Below, piece after piece: positions 52,119-62,121 of a stretch of DNA of 64,000 nt. A program made the translations under genes and the position numbers. How positions within the stretch are numbered: the stretch's first letter is position 1; every line of letters starts with the position of its first letter. The notes beneath the pieces are model-generated. The model saw only the letters and a program-made list of their open reading frames with translations, searched no databases and was not told where the DNA came from. Location: positions 105,363 to 169,362 of the forward strand of contig NZ_KB895386.1 in assembly GCF_000374825.1 (NCBI RefSeq), written 5' to 3'. Source of the stretch: Paenibacillus sanguinis 2301083 = DSM 16941. GTDB lineage: Bacteria; Bacillota; Bacilli; Paenibacillales; Paenibacillaceae.

Positions 52119-53051
52119 ATGAAACACGGCTTTTTTGGAAGATTATTAACCAGCCTGCTGCTGATTGGAGCAGGAGTGATTTTTTTGCTGAATCTGCTTG
52201 GTGTCGTCGATCTCGACCTCGGTGAGTTATTCCGAACTTATTGGCCGGCGATTCTTATTTATTTTGGTCTCATCCAATTTGTGAACAGTGGTAGTGGCCG
52301 GGGGGGCTTTATCGGCGCTTTGGTGCTGGTGTTAGTCGGTGGTTATTTACTGGCCCGAAATATGGGGTATACGGTATTGAGTCCTAGGGAAGTGATCCCT
52401 TTCTTGATTCCGGTGGTCTTGATTGCGGGCGGATTACATCTATTGATAAAGCCACGGTCGCGTGAGCCTCGCAAGCCTAAAGCGGAGGTGCCGCCACCAC
52501 CTAACCCTTTTGATGCTCCACCTGCTTATCATCCCGAGATGGAATCTCCCCTTGATTCCATATTTGCTGAGATGGAGCAGAAGGAAAGGGCCCAAAAGAA
52601 GCAAACGACAGCAGGGCAGAAATCAGGGGATTCCAGTCATTACTATGGACATACTGCAGAAGATCAGGGGCCAGTGATCCAGAAATCCGGTTTTATTGGG
52701 GATGTTCGCGTAGGACAGGATTATTTTCAGCTTGCCCCTATGAATATTTCTCACTTTATTGGCGATACGGTCATTGACCTGACGAAAGCGCAAATTCCTT
52801 ATGGTGAAACACACCTTAACGTCTCATCGTTTATTGGGGATGTGAAGATTTTTGTTCCTGACGATATGGATATCGGAATTATAGTAGAGTCCAGTGCTTT
52901 TATTGGCGACCTAAAGCTGTTGAATCAGAAGCAAGGCGGGTTTATGAGCAGTCTTACTGTCGAATCACCGTATTATGAGGAAGCCAGCAAGAAGGTCAAG
53001 CTGGTCGTCAGCGTATTTGTTGGTGATATCAAAGTTAATATGGTGGGTTAG
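52119..53051 (+). CDS. liaF: LiaF-like membrane regulator of the Lia stress system
   Basis: A 310-residue protein: four hydrophobic segments in the first 115 residues, a Pro/charged linker (about 118-190), and a C-terminal beta-rich repeat domain with FIGDVRVG, FIGDTVIDLTKA, SFIGDVKIFVP, AFIGDLKLL and FVGDIKVN repeats, the LiaF/DUF2154 signature. LiaF keeps the LiaSR pair silent without envelope stress. ATG at 52119 with GGGAGG upstream. Directly followed by liaS and liaR. Confidence 0.92.
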   Translation: MKHGFFGRLLTSLLLIGAGVIFLLNLLGVVDLDLGELFRTYWPAILIYFGLIQFVNSGSGRGGFIGALVLVLVGGYLLARNMGYTVLSPREVIPFLIPVVLIAGGLHLLIKPRSREPRKPKAEVPPPPNPFDAPPAYHPEMESPLDSIFAEMEQKERAQKKQTTAGQKSGDSSHYYGHTAEDQGPVIQKSGFIGDVRVGQDYFQLAPMNISHFIGDTVIDLTKAQIPYGETHLNVSSFIGDVKIFVPDDMDIGIIVESSAFIGDLKLLNQKQGGFMSSLTVESPYYEEASKKVKLVVSVFVGDIKVNMVG

Positions 53052-53054
53052 CGT

Positions 53055-54107
53055 ATGATTGTCCAGCGGATTCTAAAAAATACGAAATGGGAGCTGCTCT
53101 GTTATTTTCTACTGACAGGCAGTTTGTCAGCGGTTGTCTTCTATATCGGAGCCAATACCGGGATCATCGTGGTCAAGGATGCTTCCGTTTGGGTTTATAA
53201 TATAGCAGGCATCTTCTTTTTGTCGCTAATCATCGGGTATATTGCCGGGCGGCACATTCAACGGAAGATCGATGCTTTGCATTTGAGCATGCTTCAGGTA
53301 GCGAAGGGTAATTTGTCTGTACGCTTGCCGGAGATGGCGGATCAGACCTTCAGCGGTGTATATCAGGAATTTAACAACATGAGCGAAGCGGTTGAGAAAA
53401 AGATGCAGCTTCTGCAGCAGTTGGGCGAGCAGGAGGTCGTGGAGAAGGAACAGAAGGCCGAGAAGGCGGTGCTGGAGGAACGGAGACGACTGGCTCGGGA
53501 TTTGCACGATACCGTCAGTCAACAATTGTTCGCCATACATATGTCGGCCTCCTCCTTGCCGAAGGTGCTTGAGCTCAATCGCGCCCAGGCGGACACGGTT
53601 ATCAGCCAATTGATTCAAATGTCCAATACGGCCCAAAAGCAGATGCGGGCCTTGATTGCCCAGTTGCGGCCCATGGAATTGTTGGGGAAGACCCTGGCCG
53701 AAGCGCTTGATCAGTGGTTCCCTGATTATTGTCGGCAAAACGGACTGAAAGGCATCAAGGATGTTGATGTTCAGGGAGATCTATCCGAAGCGAAGGAACA
53801 TCAATTGTTCCTGATTATTCAGGAGGCCATGGCTAATATCGTTAAACATGCCGAAGCGGATATGGTCAGTTTGTCCTTGCGCGAGGGCGCGCATCGAATT
53901 GTGCTCAGTATCAGCGATAATGGTCAGGGATTTGTAAACGGGCATCCCAAGCAGGGATCGTATGGGTTGATGACGATGGGCGAGCGTGCCGAGAAGCTGG
54001 GGGGCAATGTGGAAATCATCAGCAAGCCCGGCGCGGGTACGACGATTCGAGCTCACATTCCCAAATTTGAGGATCATCAAGGAGGAAGCCGCGATGAGCA
54101 AGATTAA
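53055..54107 (+). CDS. liaS: LiaS-like sensor histidine kinase
   Basis: A 350-residue NarL-partner kinase: two membrane segments (about 14-33 and 43-64) with a very short outer loop, a HAMP-like linker, HisKA_3 with the phosphorylated His in LARDLHDTVSQQLFA, and a HATPase domain (SDNGQGF, GSYGLMTMGERA). Short-loop kinases of this type sense membrane stress through LiaF. It overlaps liaR by 14 bases. Confidence 0.93.
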   Translation: MIVQRILKNTKWELLCYFLLTGSLSAVVFYIGANTGIIVVKDASVWVYNIAGIFFLSLIIGYIAGRHIQRKIDALHLSMLQVAKGNLSVRLPEMADQTFSGVYQEFNNMSEAVEKKMQLLQQLGEQEVVEKEQKAEKAVLEERRRLARDLHDTVSQQLFAIHMSASSLPKVLELNRAQADTVISQLIQMSNTAQKQMRALIAQLRPMELLGKTLAEALDQWFPDYCRQNGLKGIKDVDVQGDLSEAKEHQLFLIIQEAMANIVKHAEADMVSLSLREGAHRIVLSISDNGQGFVNGHPKQGSYGLMTMGERAEKLGGNVEIISKPGAGTTIRAHIPKFEDHQGGSRDEQD

Positions 54108-54747
54108 GGTAATGATCGTGGATGACCATGATATGGTGCGCATGGGGTTGAAAACGTATCTTATGCTGGATGACGGGTTTGAAGTCATTGCCGAGGCCGG
54201 AGACGGACAAGCGGCAGTAGATTTACTGGAGCAAGGGGTTCCGGGCGGCCCTCCTGATATTATCCTCATGGATTTGATGATGCCAATCATGAATGGAGCG
54301 GAAGCGACGCGAGAGATCCTGCGCAGATTTCAAGGTATGAAGATCGTTATCCTGACCAGCTTTCTGGAAGATGATCTCGTGGTGCAGACGGTTGAAGCGG
54401 GGGCGGTTAGCTATGTTCTCAAGACGGTATCCGCAGAGGAGTTGATCTATGCCCTGCAAGGAGCATTCCGTGGAATGCCCGTTATGACGGGCGATGTCTC
54501 GCAGGCACTTGCCCGAGGACTGCGTCAACGTACAGTTCAGGGCGATGAGCTTGGCATGACCGAACGTGAGAAGGAAGTGCTATTGCTGATTGCCGAGGGG
54601 AAGAGCAACAAGGAAATTGGTGAGGAACTACATATCAGCATTAAAACGGTCAAGACGCATGTCAGCAATTTATTGATGAAGTGTGAACTGGAGGATCGAA
54701 CGCAACTGGCGATCTTTGCCCATCGTCAGGGCTGGGTTAATCCCTAG
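54094..54747 (+). CDS. liaR: LiaR-like response regulator
   Basis: A 217-residue NarL-type regulator: receiver domain with Asp60 in ILMDLMMP and acidic pocket VDDHD, and a LuxR-type helix-turn-helix (about 150-210; TEREKEVLLLIAEGKSNKEI, HISIKTVKTHVSNLLMK). ATG at 54094 with GGAGGAAG, within the end of liaS. LiaR targets usually include liaIH, which are not in this window. Confidence 0.94.
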   Translation: MSKIKVMIVDDHDMVRMGLKTYLMLDDGFEVIAEAGDGQAAVDLLEQGVPGGPPDIILMDLMMPIMNGAEATREILRRFQGMKIVILTSFLEDDLVVQTVEAGAVSYVLKTVSAEELIYALQGAFRGMPVMTGDVSQALARGLRQRTVQGDELGMTEREKEVLLLIAEGKSNKEIGEELHISIKTVKTHVSNLLMKCELEDRTQLAIFAHRQGWVNP

Positions 54748-54891
54748 TTGAATGAAGCCTTGATGTGTCCATGTTTTTTGCTTTTATCTCCTTTTTAATT
54801 GTTTTTAAGGTGTATTTAAGGTTTCTGGTACAGAATAAAAACAAGAAAACAAGTTGCCCCTAAATTGTTAGGGGGAAGGAGGTCAAACGTC

Positions 54892-56532
54892 ATGGATGAT
54901 AATCAAAAAAACAAGTCAGGCCAATCTTTTGGAGAGAATGGGAGCGAGGTGGAAGTAGGGTCGCAACAATCTCCGGAGTCCGGCTCTTCATATTATTACG
55001 CCTACGGTCCTTTTCAATCTTATGGCAAGCCGGATGAGGAACGAGAGGAAGCGCAAGATAACTCCTATGAACGCAGCGAGCCTTCGGAAGTGGAAATTAC
55101 CAGACCACAACCTATCAAGCCGCTTCCTTCATCCTACGATATGATTCGCCGCGGCTCCGAAAGCGGCGGTGGCTCCGGTGGTGGTGACGGGTCAGGCAAG
55201 CCTCCCGCAAAGAACGGCGGGAATTGGCAGTACAACAAGCCGCCGAGAAGATCCACGGTCGGCTCGGTAATTGCCGGTGCTCTGGCGGGAATGCTTATCG
55301 TCACCTGCGCGATGTTCTTTGCTGATCGGCAGAATTTATTTACGCCGGATCAGGTGGCTACGACGACTGCCCCACCAGCGAGCACTTCATCGACCACAAA
55401 CTCGTCTACAGGGAACAGGGCGTCCACTGCGGTTTACCCCATGACGAATTCAGGGGATGTCACCAATGTGGTCAATCAGGCGGGGCCGGCGGTGGTCAAG
55501 ATTGAAACGCTTGCCGATGCCAGCAAGCAACGCAGCAACACCAGCCCATACGGCAATGATCCGTTTTCTCGCTACTTTTTCGGAGATGATATCTTTGGCT
55601 TCGGCGGCAACGGGAACGGCAGCAACAATGGCCAGGGTTCCTCTTCCGGTTCGGGGCAGTTAGTGCCGACAGGAATTGGCTCCGGATTTATTTTCGATAA
55701 AACGGGCTATATTCTGACTAACGAGCATGTGGTCCATAATGCCGACGTGGTTCAAGTGACAGTCCAGGGAACGGAGAAGCCTTACGAAGCCAAGGTTCTG
55801 GGCAAGAGCTATGAGCTTGATCTGGCCGTGCTGAAGATTGAAGGCGACGATAGTTTTCCTTCTATTCCATTAGGGAATTCGGATAATACCCAAGTTGGAG
55901 AATGGCTTGTTGCCATCGGCAACCCGCAGGGATTCGATCATACGGTAACAATCGGGGTGCTGAGCGCCAAAGAACGGGATATTACGATTCCAGGGGACAA
56001 CGGGGAGAAGGATCGTGAGTATGAGCATTTATTGCAAACGGATGCTTCGATTAATCCGGGTAACTCCGGTGGCCCGCTGTTGAACTTGAACGGAGAAGTC
56101 ATCGGCATTAACGTTGCCGTTAGCTCTGATGCTCAGGGGATTGGCTTTGCCATTCCTACTAGCACGGTTACTGAAGTGATTGAACAGTTGAAGAATAATC
56201 AGGAAATTCCGAAAAAACCGGTACCGTTCATTGGGGCCACCTTGATGACAATGACGGATGAGGTAGCCAAGCAAATGGAGACCGATGTGAAGGAAGGCTC
56301 GATCGTGACGGATATTGTCTTCAAGTCACCGGCCTACAACGCTGATCTTCGTCCTTACGATATTATTATCGGAGCGAACGGAACAAAGTTTGCTACGAAA
56401 GAAAAGCTGATTGAGTTCATTCAACAGCAACAGGTTGGTAAGAAGGTGACACTAAACGTGGTGCGTGACGGACGAAGCATCGACCTGGATGTGAAGATCG
56501 GAGACAGGAACCAATTCTCCAACATGCAATAA
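54892..56532 (+). CDS. htrA: HtrA/DegP-like membrane serine protease
   Basis: A 546-residue S1C protease. Acidic low-complexity cytosolic part (1-115), one membrane helix (about 123-145), a Ser/Thr-rich linker, trypsin-like domain with catalytic His279 (TNEHVV), Asp310 (ELDLAVL) and Ser392 (GNSGGP), then one PDZ domain (about 440-535). It degrades misfolded exported proteins. AGGAGG ribosome binding site before the ATG at 54892. It sits between liaFSR and an OmpR-type two-component pair. Confidence 0.95.
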   Translation: MDDNQKNKSGQSFGENGSEVEVGSQQSPESGSSYYYAYGPFQSYGKPDEEREEAQDNSYERSEPSEVEITRPQPIKPLPSSYDMIRRGSESGGGSGGGDGSGKPPAKNGGNWQYNKPPRRSTVGSVIAGALAGMLIVTCAMFFADRQNLFTPDQVATTTAPPASTSSTTNSSTGNRASTAVYPMTNSGDVTNVVNQAGPAVVKIETLADASKQRSNTSPYGNDPFSRYFFGDDIFGFGGNGNGSNNGQGSSSGSGQLVPTGIGSGFIFDKTGYILTNEHVVHNADVVQVTVQGTEKPYEAKVLGKSYELDLAVLKIEGDDSFPSIPLGNSDNTQVGEWLVAIGNPQGFDHTVTIGVLSAKERDITIPGDNGEKDREYEHLLQTDASINPGNSGGPLLNLNGEVIGINVAVSSDAQGIGFAIPTSTVTEVIEQLKNNQEIPKKPVPFIGATLMTMTDEVAKQMETDVKEGSIVTDIVFKSPAYNADLRPYDIIIGANGTKFATKEKLIEFIQQQQVGKKVTLNVVRDGRSIDLDVKIGDRNQFSNMQ

Positions 56533-56563
56533 GTGACGCCAATGCGCCAGTAACGGCGAGTAA

Positions 56564-56596
56564 AGGCGGCAGGCACTTAAAGCCTGCCGTCTTTTT
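56564..56596 (+). terminator. Terminator after htrA
   Basis: GGCGGCAGGC (56565-56574) and GCCTGCCGTC (56582-56591) pair, followed by five T residues. Confidence 0.88.
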
Positions 56597-56697
56597 GTAC
56601 CTGATGGGACGAAGCGTTTTCTTTTGGTAGAATAGAACTATGTAAAACTAAGTTCAATTTGGATAAAGATCAAGCGGTTAGAAAGGAGAGAATTCGG

Positions 56698-57387
56698 GTG
56701 AGATCGGGAATTCTAGTGATTGATGATGATGAGAAAATCACGTCCATGCTGCGCCGTGGCCTGGCGTTTGAGGGATACGATGTGTTTACAGCCCGCAACG
56801 GAGCAGAAGGGTTGTCCATGATTTTGAGCGAGGATCCGGACTTGATTATTCTGGACGTCATGATGCCTCAGGTTGACGGCTTTGAGGTGTGTCGCCGTCT
56901 GCGCGAGGGGGGGAGCACCGTTCCGGTGCTCATGCTGACTGCTAAGGATGAGGTGGAGAACCGGGTGAAAGGACTGGATACCGGAGCGGATGATTATCTC
57001 GTGAAGCCATTTGCATTAGAAGAGCTGCTGGCCCGGGTACGGGCCTTGCTGCGCCGGAAGGAAAGCAATGGAGAGAACAGCAGCCAGAGACTGATTTTTG
57101 AAGATGTCGTAATGGATCTGGATTCCCGCGAAGTTATGCGTAGCGGACAACGTCTGGAGCTAACAGCTAAGGAATTCGAGCTGCTTCATCTATTTATGCA
57201 AAACCCGAAGCGGCTGTTAACCCGGGATTTAATTATGGACAAAATATGGGGTTATGATTATAGCGGAGAATCGAATGTACTGGAGGTCTATATAGCCATG
57301 CTACGCCAAAAAACGGAGGAATCTGGCGGCAGACGCATCATTCAAACGATTCGCGGCGCAGGCTACATTTTGAGAGGAGAAGCTTGA
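56698..57387 (+). CDS. OmpR-family response regulator
   Basis: A 229-residue regulator: receiver with Asp53 in IILDVMMP and the DDD pocket (residues 9-12), followed by a winged helix (about 130-228; LTAKEFELLHLFMQNPKRLLTRD, RGAGYIL). GTG at 56698 with AAGGAGAG upstream; the in-frame TTG at 56659 has no ribosome binding site. One base separates its stop from the kinase start. The position after htrA recalls CssR, but no direct proof of CssR identity is visible. Confidence 0.92.
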   Translation: MRSGILVIDDDEKITSMLRRGLAFEGYDVFTARNGAEGLSMILSEDPDLIILDVMMPQVDGFEVCRRLREGGSTVPVLMLTAKDEVENRVKGLDTGADDYLVKPFALEELLARVRALLRRKESNGENSSQRLIFEDVVMDLDSREVMRSGQRLELTAKEFELLHLFMQNPKRLLTRDLIMDKIWGYDYSGESNVLEVYIAMLRQKTEESGGRRIIQTIRGAGYILRGEA

Positions 57388-57388
57388 C

Positions 57389-58846
57389 ATGTCGATTCGG
57401 CTGCGGCTGACTGCATGGTATACAGCAATCTTGGCGGTCACGCTGATTCTATTTGGCGCTTCTCTGTACGCGCTGGTATGGTTAAATACGTACCAAGAGG
57501 TGAAAAAGCGAGTAGTGGAGCAAGCTGAGCAAATTCTCAGTACCCAGAACATTACCTTGACGCAGGGCTGGGATATGCAATTGGAGCCCGAGCAAATCAT
57601 CCGTCTGGAGGATGCCAGAATTTTCTGGCAACTGAACAATTATGTTAAAAGCAATATTCGCCGCTCTCCGGCATTGACCGAGCGTGAAATCCGATTTCCT
57701 GTGCCGGAGATGAAGGATATCGTTAATGGGAAATTCCAGAGAATTTCGATTAACGGCAACTCCTACCTGTTATATGAGCGAGCCTTGACGCTGGAATCAC
57801 ATACAATTGTGGGGCTTCTGCAATTGGCTGCGGATACCAATGCAGAGGATCGACTGATGAAGCAGATGCAAACGATGCTGTCATTCGGTTCGTTAATTAC
57901 CATAATTTTCGCCAGCACGCTAGGGTTGTTCCTTGCTCATAAATCAATGGCCCCTATCGGCAAAATTATTGAAGCGGCAAATGGTATTCAGACAGGCAAT
58001 GATCTTAGTGTCCGTATTGACTACGACGGACCAAATGATGAAATCGGGCGGATGATTGGCACGATCAATCATATGCTGGAACGTACCGAGGGCTTCTACC
58101 GGGAGCTTGATGAAGCTTATTCAACGCAACGTCGCTTTGTGTCAGATGCTTCTCATGAATTGAGAACCCCGCTTACGACTATTCGGGGCAATGTTGATTT
58201 GCTCAAGCGGATGTGGAATCGGGATCTGGGCAGCCTGGAGCCAGCCGAGGACGAGCAGGTGAAGAACTTTTCACTGGAAGCGGTTGATGATATCGCCGCT
58301 GAATCGGAGCGAATGAGTCGCCTGATCAATGATATGCTGTCCCTGGCCCGGGCGGATGCCGGGCAGACGCTGAACAAGGAACCGCTGCTGTTCAAGCCTG
58401 TGGTTGAAGAGGTGGTGCGGAGAGCGCAGTTTTTGCCACGAAAGGCAGAGTGGGTGCCTGGGGATTTGAGTGCGCTTGACGGAGCCATGATCCATGGCAG
58501 CAAGGACTATTTGCAGCAAATGTTGTTTATTTTCATTGAAAATGCGTTCAAATATACGGAGACTGGAAGGGTAGAGCTGGATGCGGTCAGAGTGGATAAT
58601 CAGGTAGGTATTCGTGTGGCGGATACAGGAATCGGTATGGACCGTAGTGAAGTGCCGCATATCTTTGAGCGCTTCTATCGTGCAGATCCGTCTCGAGGTG
58701 TTATCCAGGGCACAGGTCTGGGGTTGTCGATTGCCAAGTGGATTATTGATGAGCATGAAGGGTCTGTGGAGGTGATGACCAAGCGTGGAGAAGGCACGAC
58801 CTTCCTCATTTGGTTGCCTGCGTCCTTTAATGCCCTGCCGGAATGA
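57389..58846 (+). CDS. Membrane sensor histidine kinase, HAMP type
   Basis: A 485-residue kinase: membrane helix at about 8-28, outer sensor domain (about 30-165), second helix (about 168-188), HAMP, HisKA with His256 in FVSDASHELRTPLTTIRG, and HATPase (NAFKYTETG, DTGIGMD, GTGLGLSIAKWII). Partner of the regulator just upstream. AGAGGAG ribosome binding site before ATG. Signal unknown; neighbouring htrA suggests envelope protein stress. Confidence 0.93.
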   Translation: MSIRLRLTAWYTAILAVTLILFGASLYALVWLNTYQEVKKRVVEQAEQILSTQNITLTQGWDMQLEPEQIIRLEDARIFWQLNNYVKSNIRRSPALTEREIRFPVPEMKDIVNGKFQRISINGNSYLLYERALTLESHTIVGLLQLAADTNAEDRLMKQMQTMLSFGSLITIIFASTLGLFLAHKSMAPIGKIIEAANGIQTGNDLSVRIDYDGPNDEIGRMIGTINHMLERTEGFYRELDEAYSTQRRFVSDASHELRTPLTTIRGNVDLLKRMWNRDLGSLEPAEDEQVKNFSLEAVDDIAAESERMSRLINDMLSLARADAGQTLNKEPLLFKPVVEEVVRRAQFLPRKAEWVPGDLSALDGAMIHGSKDYLQQMLFIFIENAFKYTETGRVELDAVRVDNQVGIRVADTGIGMDRSEVPHIFERFYRADPSRGVIQGTGLGLSIAKWIIDEHEGSVEVMTKRGEGTTFLIWLPASFNALPE

Positions 58847-58910
58847 GCTATAATAGAAGGGTCCTCTCCGTCAGGAAATTCAGGGGACGAGAAAGCAGGG
58901 ATATAACAGT

Positions 58911-59870
58911 ATGGAAGTTTTGAAAATTTCGCCGCGCGGTTATTGCTATGGAGTTGTGGATGCTATGGTTCTGGCCAGGCAAGCTGCCAAAAATCTCGAT
59001 CTGCCGCGGCCAATATATATACTGGGCATGATTGTGCATAACAGCCATGTTACTACTTCGTTTGAGGATGAGGGCATCATCACGCTGGATGGTCCTAACC
59101 GGCTGGAAATATTAAGTCAGGTGGAGAAGGGAACGGTCATTTTTACCGCCCATGGTGTCTCGCCTGAGGTTCGCAAGCTGGCCCGGGACAAGGGACTCAC
59201 GACGGTGGATGCAACTTGTCCGGACGTAACAAAGACGCATGTGCTGATCAAAGAGAAGGTGGCGGAAGGCTACGAAATTATCTATATCGGCAAGAAGGGG
59301 CACCCTGAACCGGAAGGCGCCGTGGGTGTGGCTCCAGACAAGGTGCATCTGATCGAGAAGGAAGAGGAAATTGAAGAGCTGCACCTTACGACCAGCAGGC
59401 TTGTGATTACGAACCAAACGACGATGAGTCAGTGGGATATCAAGCACATTATGAAGAAGCTGCTGGAGAAATACCCAGGTGCCGAGGTTCACAATGAGAT
59501 ATGCTTGGCTACTCAGGTGCGGCAGCAAGCGGTTGCCGAGCAGGCGGGAGAGGCCGACCTGGTTATCGTTGTCGGAGATCCCCGGAGCAATAACTCCAAT
59601 CGCTTGGCTCAAGTGTCGGAAGAAATTGCCGGAGTGACGGCATACCGGATTGCCGACTTAGGGGAGCTTAAGCGGGAATGGTTGGAAGGAGTTCAGAAGG
59701 TAGCTGTGACCTCGGGGGCATCCACACCTACGCCAATTACGAAGGAAGTCATTCAGTATCTGGAGCAATATGATCCTGATGATGCGTCAACCTGGGAAAT
59801 TGTACGTACGATAAATATGAAAAAGCTGTTGCCTCCGGTGAAGGTAGGGGCTAAGAGTAAAGAAAACTAA
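58911..59870 (+). CDS. ispH: 4-hydroxy-3-methylbut-2-enyl diphosphate reductase
   Basis: A 319-residue iron-sulfur enzyme, last step of the MEP isoprenoid pathway. The three cluster Cys are visible: Cys12 (SPRGYCYGV), Cys103 (DATCPDV) and Cys198 ([11 protein letters not shown]); TNQTTMS and SGASTPTP are substrate loops. Start ATG at 58911 with AGCAGGGAT upstream. It stands as a single gene between the kinase and the CAP protein. Confidence 0.96.
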   Translation: MEVLKISPRGYCYGVVDAMVLARQAAKNLDLPRPIYILGMIVHNSHVTTSFEDEGIITLDGPNRLEILSQVEKGTVIFTAHGVSPEVRKLARDKGLTTVDATCPDVTKTHVLIKEKVAEGYEIIYIGKKGHPEPEGAVGVAPDKVHLIEKEEEIEELHLTTSRLVITNQTTMSQWDIKHIMKKLLEKYPGAEVHNEICLATQVRQQAVAEQAGEADLVIVVGDPRSNNSNRLAQVSEEIAGVTAYRIADLGELKREWLEGVQKVAVTSGASTPTPITKEVIQYLEQYDPDDASTWEIVRTINMKKLLPPVKVGAKSKEN

Positions 59871-59978
59871 TTTCCAACATTTGCGGGGCTCCATCTCGTG
59901 GACATTCATGTTATGCTTCTTGAGGAAAGGTTACAAAAGTGTAACCTAACCAAACAACATAATCAAGGAGATGACCAC

Positions 59979-60698
59979 ATGAATCAATCCATACGATGGA
60001 GAAGATGGATGATGGGCGGGACAACGGCTTTATTGGCAGCAGCCATTCTTATGCCGGCCTCGGTCTCAGCGGCGGCTAAGTCGGAGACCCAGACGGTAAA
60101 AATATATAGCACTCATACTTTATATACAAGCTTAGACTCAAGTCCTTGGGCCAATGTTAACTACTGGCTGCCTTGGGTATCTTATGGGCAACCGCAAGCG
60201 TCTGAGGATAATGTTAAGGATGCTGAGCCAATTAGTGACGATACGCAGAATGGCAATGTTCCTGGACAAGTGCCTGATCAGCCTGCTCCTGCTCCGGTAA
60301 ATAATACGCAAGCAGAGGCGGGGGAGAAATCCCAATTTGCTACTGAGGTTATTACGCTTGTCAATCAAGAGCGGGCCAAGCAAGGGCTTGCCCCATTGTC
60401 GGGCGATACTGCCCTGAACGGGATGGCTTTGGCGAAAGCCAAGGATATGAATGACAATCAATACTTCAGCCACACCTCGCCTGTATATGGCTCCCCCTTT
60501 GACATGATGACGAGCTTTGACATTCCGTATAGCTATGCGGGTGAAAATATCGCCATGGGACAGAAGAGTCCGTCAGAAGTAGTTACGGCCTGGATGAACA
60601 GCGAAGGCCACCGTGCGAACATATTGAATGCTAATTATAACTTGATCGGCGTGGGCTATTATAACGGTTACTGGGCTCAGGAGTTTGTGGGACGGTAG
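59979..60698 (+). CDS. Exported CAP-domain (SCP-like) protein
   Basis: A 239-residue secreted protein: signal peptide (about 1-33, ending near SVSAAAK), a variable linker rich in Pro/Asn/Gln, and a C-terminal CAP domain (about 118-239) with FATEVITLVNQERAKQGLAPL, YFSHTSPVYGSPFDMM, AGENIAMG, NSEGHRANILN. This is the YkwD type found widely in spore formers; function not settled. ATG at 59979 with AAGGAGATG upstream. Confidence 0.92.
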   Translation: MNQSIRWRRWMMGGTTALLAAAILMPASVSAAAKSETQTVKIYSTHTLYTSLDSSPWANVNYWLPWVSYGQPQASEDNVKDAEPISDDTQNGNVPGQVPDQPAPAPVNNTQAEAGEKSQFATEVITLVNQERAKQGLAPLSGDTALNGMALAKAKDMNDNQYFSHTSPVYGSPFDMMTSFDIPYSYAGENIAMGQKSPSEVVTAWMNSEGHRANILNANYNLIGVGYYNGYWAQEFVGR

Positions 60699-60731
60699 GC
60701 TTTAAGGTGATTTAGCACTATAAATTGTAGA

Positions 60732-60767
60732 AGAGGCTGGGGAATGATTCCCCAGTCTCTTTTTTTC
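60732..60767 (+). terminator. Terminator after the CAP gene
   Basis: AGAGGCTGGGGAAT and TTCCCCAGTCTCT pair with a two-base loop, followed by seven T residues. Confidence 0.9.
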
Positions 60768-60792
60768 TCAGGGGAGGTCGGACTTTTTAGTC

Positions 60793-60821
60793 TTGACGGG
60801 AGAGGGAAGATTCGTTATATT
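60793..60821 (+). promoter_or_regulatory. Promoter of the DAHP synthase gene
   Basis: TTGACG (60793-60798), 17-base spacer, TATATT (60816-60821); the leader is about 140 bases with no terminator seen. Confidence 0.65.
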
Positions 60822-60968
60822 TACTTTAATGAATAAAAGCTTAAAAGCGAACAAGCGTCTAAGTGAAAAAGCATTTAAATTTAAAATAACGTGAGCACAA
60901 TATTGAAAATGCTATTTAACGTTATCGTTTTAGGCCTCAATTTATAAATCAGAGAGGATGAAGATGTG

Positions 60969-62012
60969 ATGATCGTCATTACTTCCAACCAAACGCCAGA
61001 GGAGCGTGTGCAGGAAATTATCGGGGTTATCGAGAAGGAAGGCCTGCAAGCTCATGTATCGCGAGGAAAGGACCATACGGTCATTGGCCTGATCGGATCA
61101 ATAGAGCCCAAGCTGGCCGAGCACTTGCGTCAAATGCAGGGCGTTGAAAATGTCATAAAAATTTCTAAATCTTATAAATTGGCTAGCCGGGACTTCCATC
61201 CGGAGAATACAGTCATTTCCATCGGTGATGTCAAGATTGGCGGCGGTGACCTGGTAGTGATGGGAGGACCTTGTGCGGTAGAATCCCCAGAGCAAATTGA
61301 CGAGATTGCCAAGCTGGTCAAGGCGGCCGGCGGGCAAATATTGCGTGGTGGCGCCTTTAAGCCCCGTACGGGACCGTACAGCTTCCAAGGGGTGGGTGTA
61401 GAAGGACTCATCATGATGGCGGAAGCAGGCAAGAAACATGGCTTGCTGACCATTACCGAGGTCATGACACCCGAGTATGTTGATGTATGCGCAGAATACG
61501 CAGATATCCTGCAAATCGGGACGCGCAATATGCAGAACTTCGATTTGCTGCGCAAGCTGGGGACTTGTGGCAAGCCCGTGTTGCTGAAACGCGGCTTCAG
61601 CGCTACCTATGATGAGTTCCTCAATGCGGCGGAATATATTCTGGCCGGAGGGAATCCGAATGTAATGCTGTGTGAGCGCGGGATTCGTACGTTTGAGACT
61701 TACACACGCAACACGCTGGATCTTTCGGCTATCCCTGTGCTGCAAAGCCTAAGCCATCTGCCGGTGATCTCTGATCCAAGCCATGGCACGGGCCGGCGCG
61801 AATTGGTAGAACCGATGACGAAGGCCTCCGTAGCCGCCGGGGCAGATGGTTTAATTATTGAGATGCATACAGACCCGGACAATTCAATGACCGGAGATGG
61901 TGTGCAATCCCTGTTCCCTGACCAATTTGCCAATTTACTGCAGGATTTGGAGAAGTTGGCTCCCCTTGTGGGCAAACGGTTTGATACACCCAAGACTCCG
62001 TTGCAGGTTTAG
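60969..62012 (+). CDS. 3-deoxy-7-phosphoheptulonate synthase, type I beta with N-terminal FL domain
   Basis: A 347-residue enzyme joining PEP and erythrose-4-phosphate at the start of the shikimate pathway. An N-terminal ferredoxin-like regulatory domain (about 1-70) precedes the barrel with VVMGGPCAVES, LRGGAFKPRTGPYSFQG, LLKRGFSAT and SDPSHGTGRRELV. The FL domain gives Tyr/Phe feedback in Thermotoga-like enzymes, so similar control is expected. No chorismate mutase domain is fused. ATG at 60969; GTG at 60966 is an equal alternative. Confidence 0.95.
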   Translation: MIVITSNQTPEERVQEIIGVIEKEGLQAHVSRGKDHTVIGLIGSIEPKLAEHLRQMQGVENVIKISKSYKLASRDFHPENTVISIGDVKIGGGDLVVMGGPCAVESPEQIDEIAKLVKAAGGQILRGGAFKPRTGPYSFQGVGVEGLIMMAEAGKKHGLLTITEVMTPEYVDVCAEYADILQIGTRNMQNFDLLRKLGTCGKPVLLKRGFSATYDEFLNAAEYILAGGNPNVMLCERGIRTFETYTRNTLDLSAIPVLQSLSHLPVISDPSHGTGRRELVEPMTKASVAAGADGLIIEMHTDPDNSMTGDGVQSLFPDQFANLLQDLEKLAPLVGKRFDTPKTPLQV

Positions 62013-62061
62013 GTATAGAGGTTTAGCTATAGTATTTTCGGATTTTTATTCAAAGTCCGAG

Positions 62062-62100
62062 AGTCCACTCACCCTAAGGGGAGTGGACTTTTATACTTTT
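62062..62100 (+). terminator. Terminator after the DAHP synthase gene
   Basis: AGTCCACTC (62062-62070) pairs with GAGTGGACT (62081-62089), followed by TTTATACTTTTT. Confidence 0.8.
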
Positions 62101-62121
62101 TGTCGATTAATTTGTACTGAA

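Noticed and set aside
60829..60894. 21-residue basic frame in the DAHP synthase leader
   Set aside because: No ribosome binding site, no run of Phe, Tyr or Trp codons, and no terminator that would make it an attenuation peptide.
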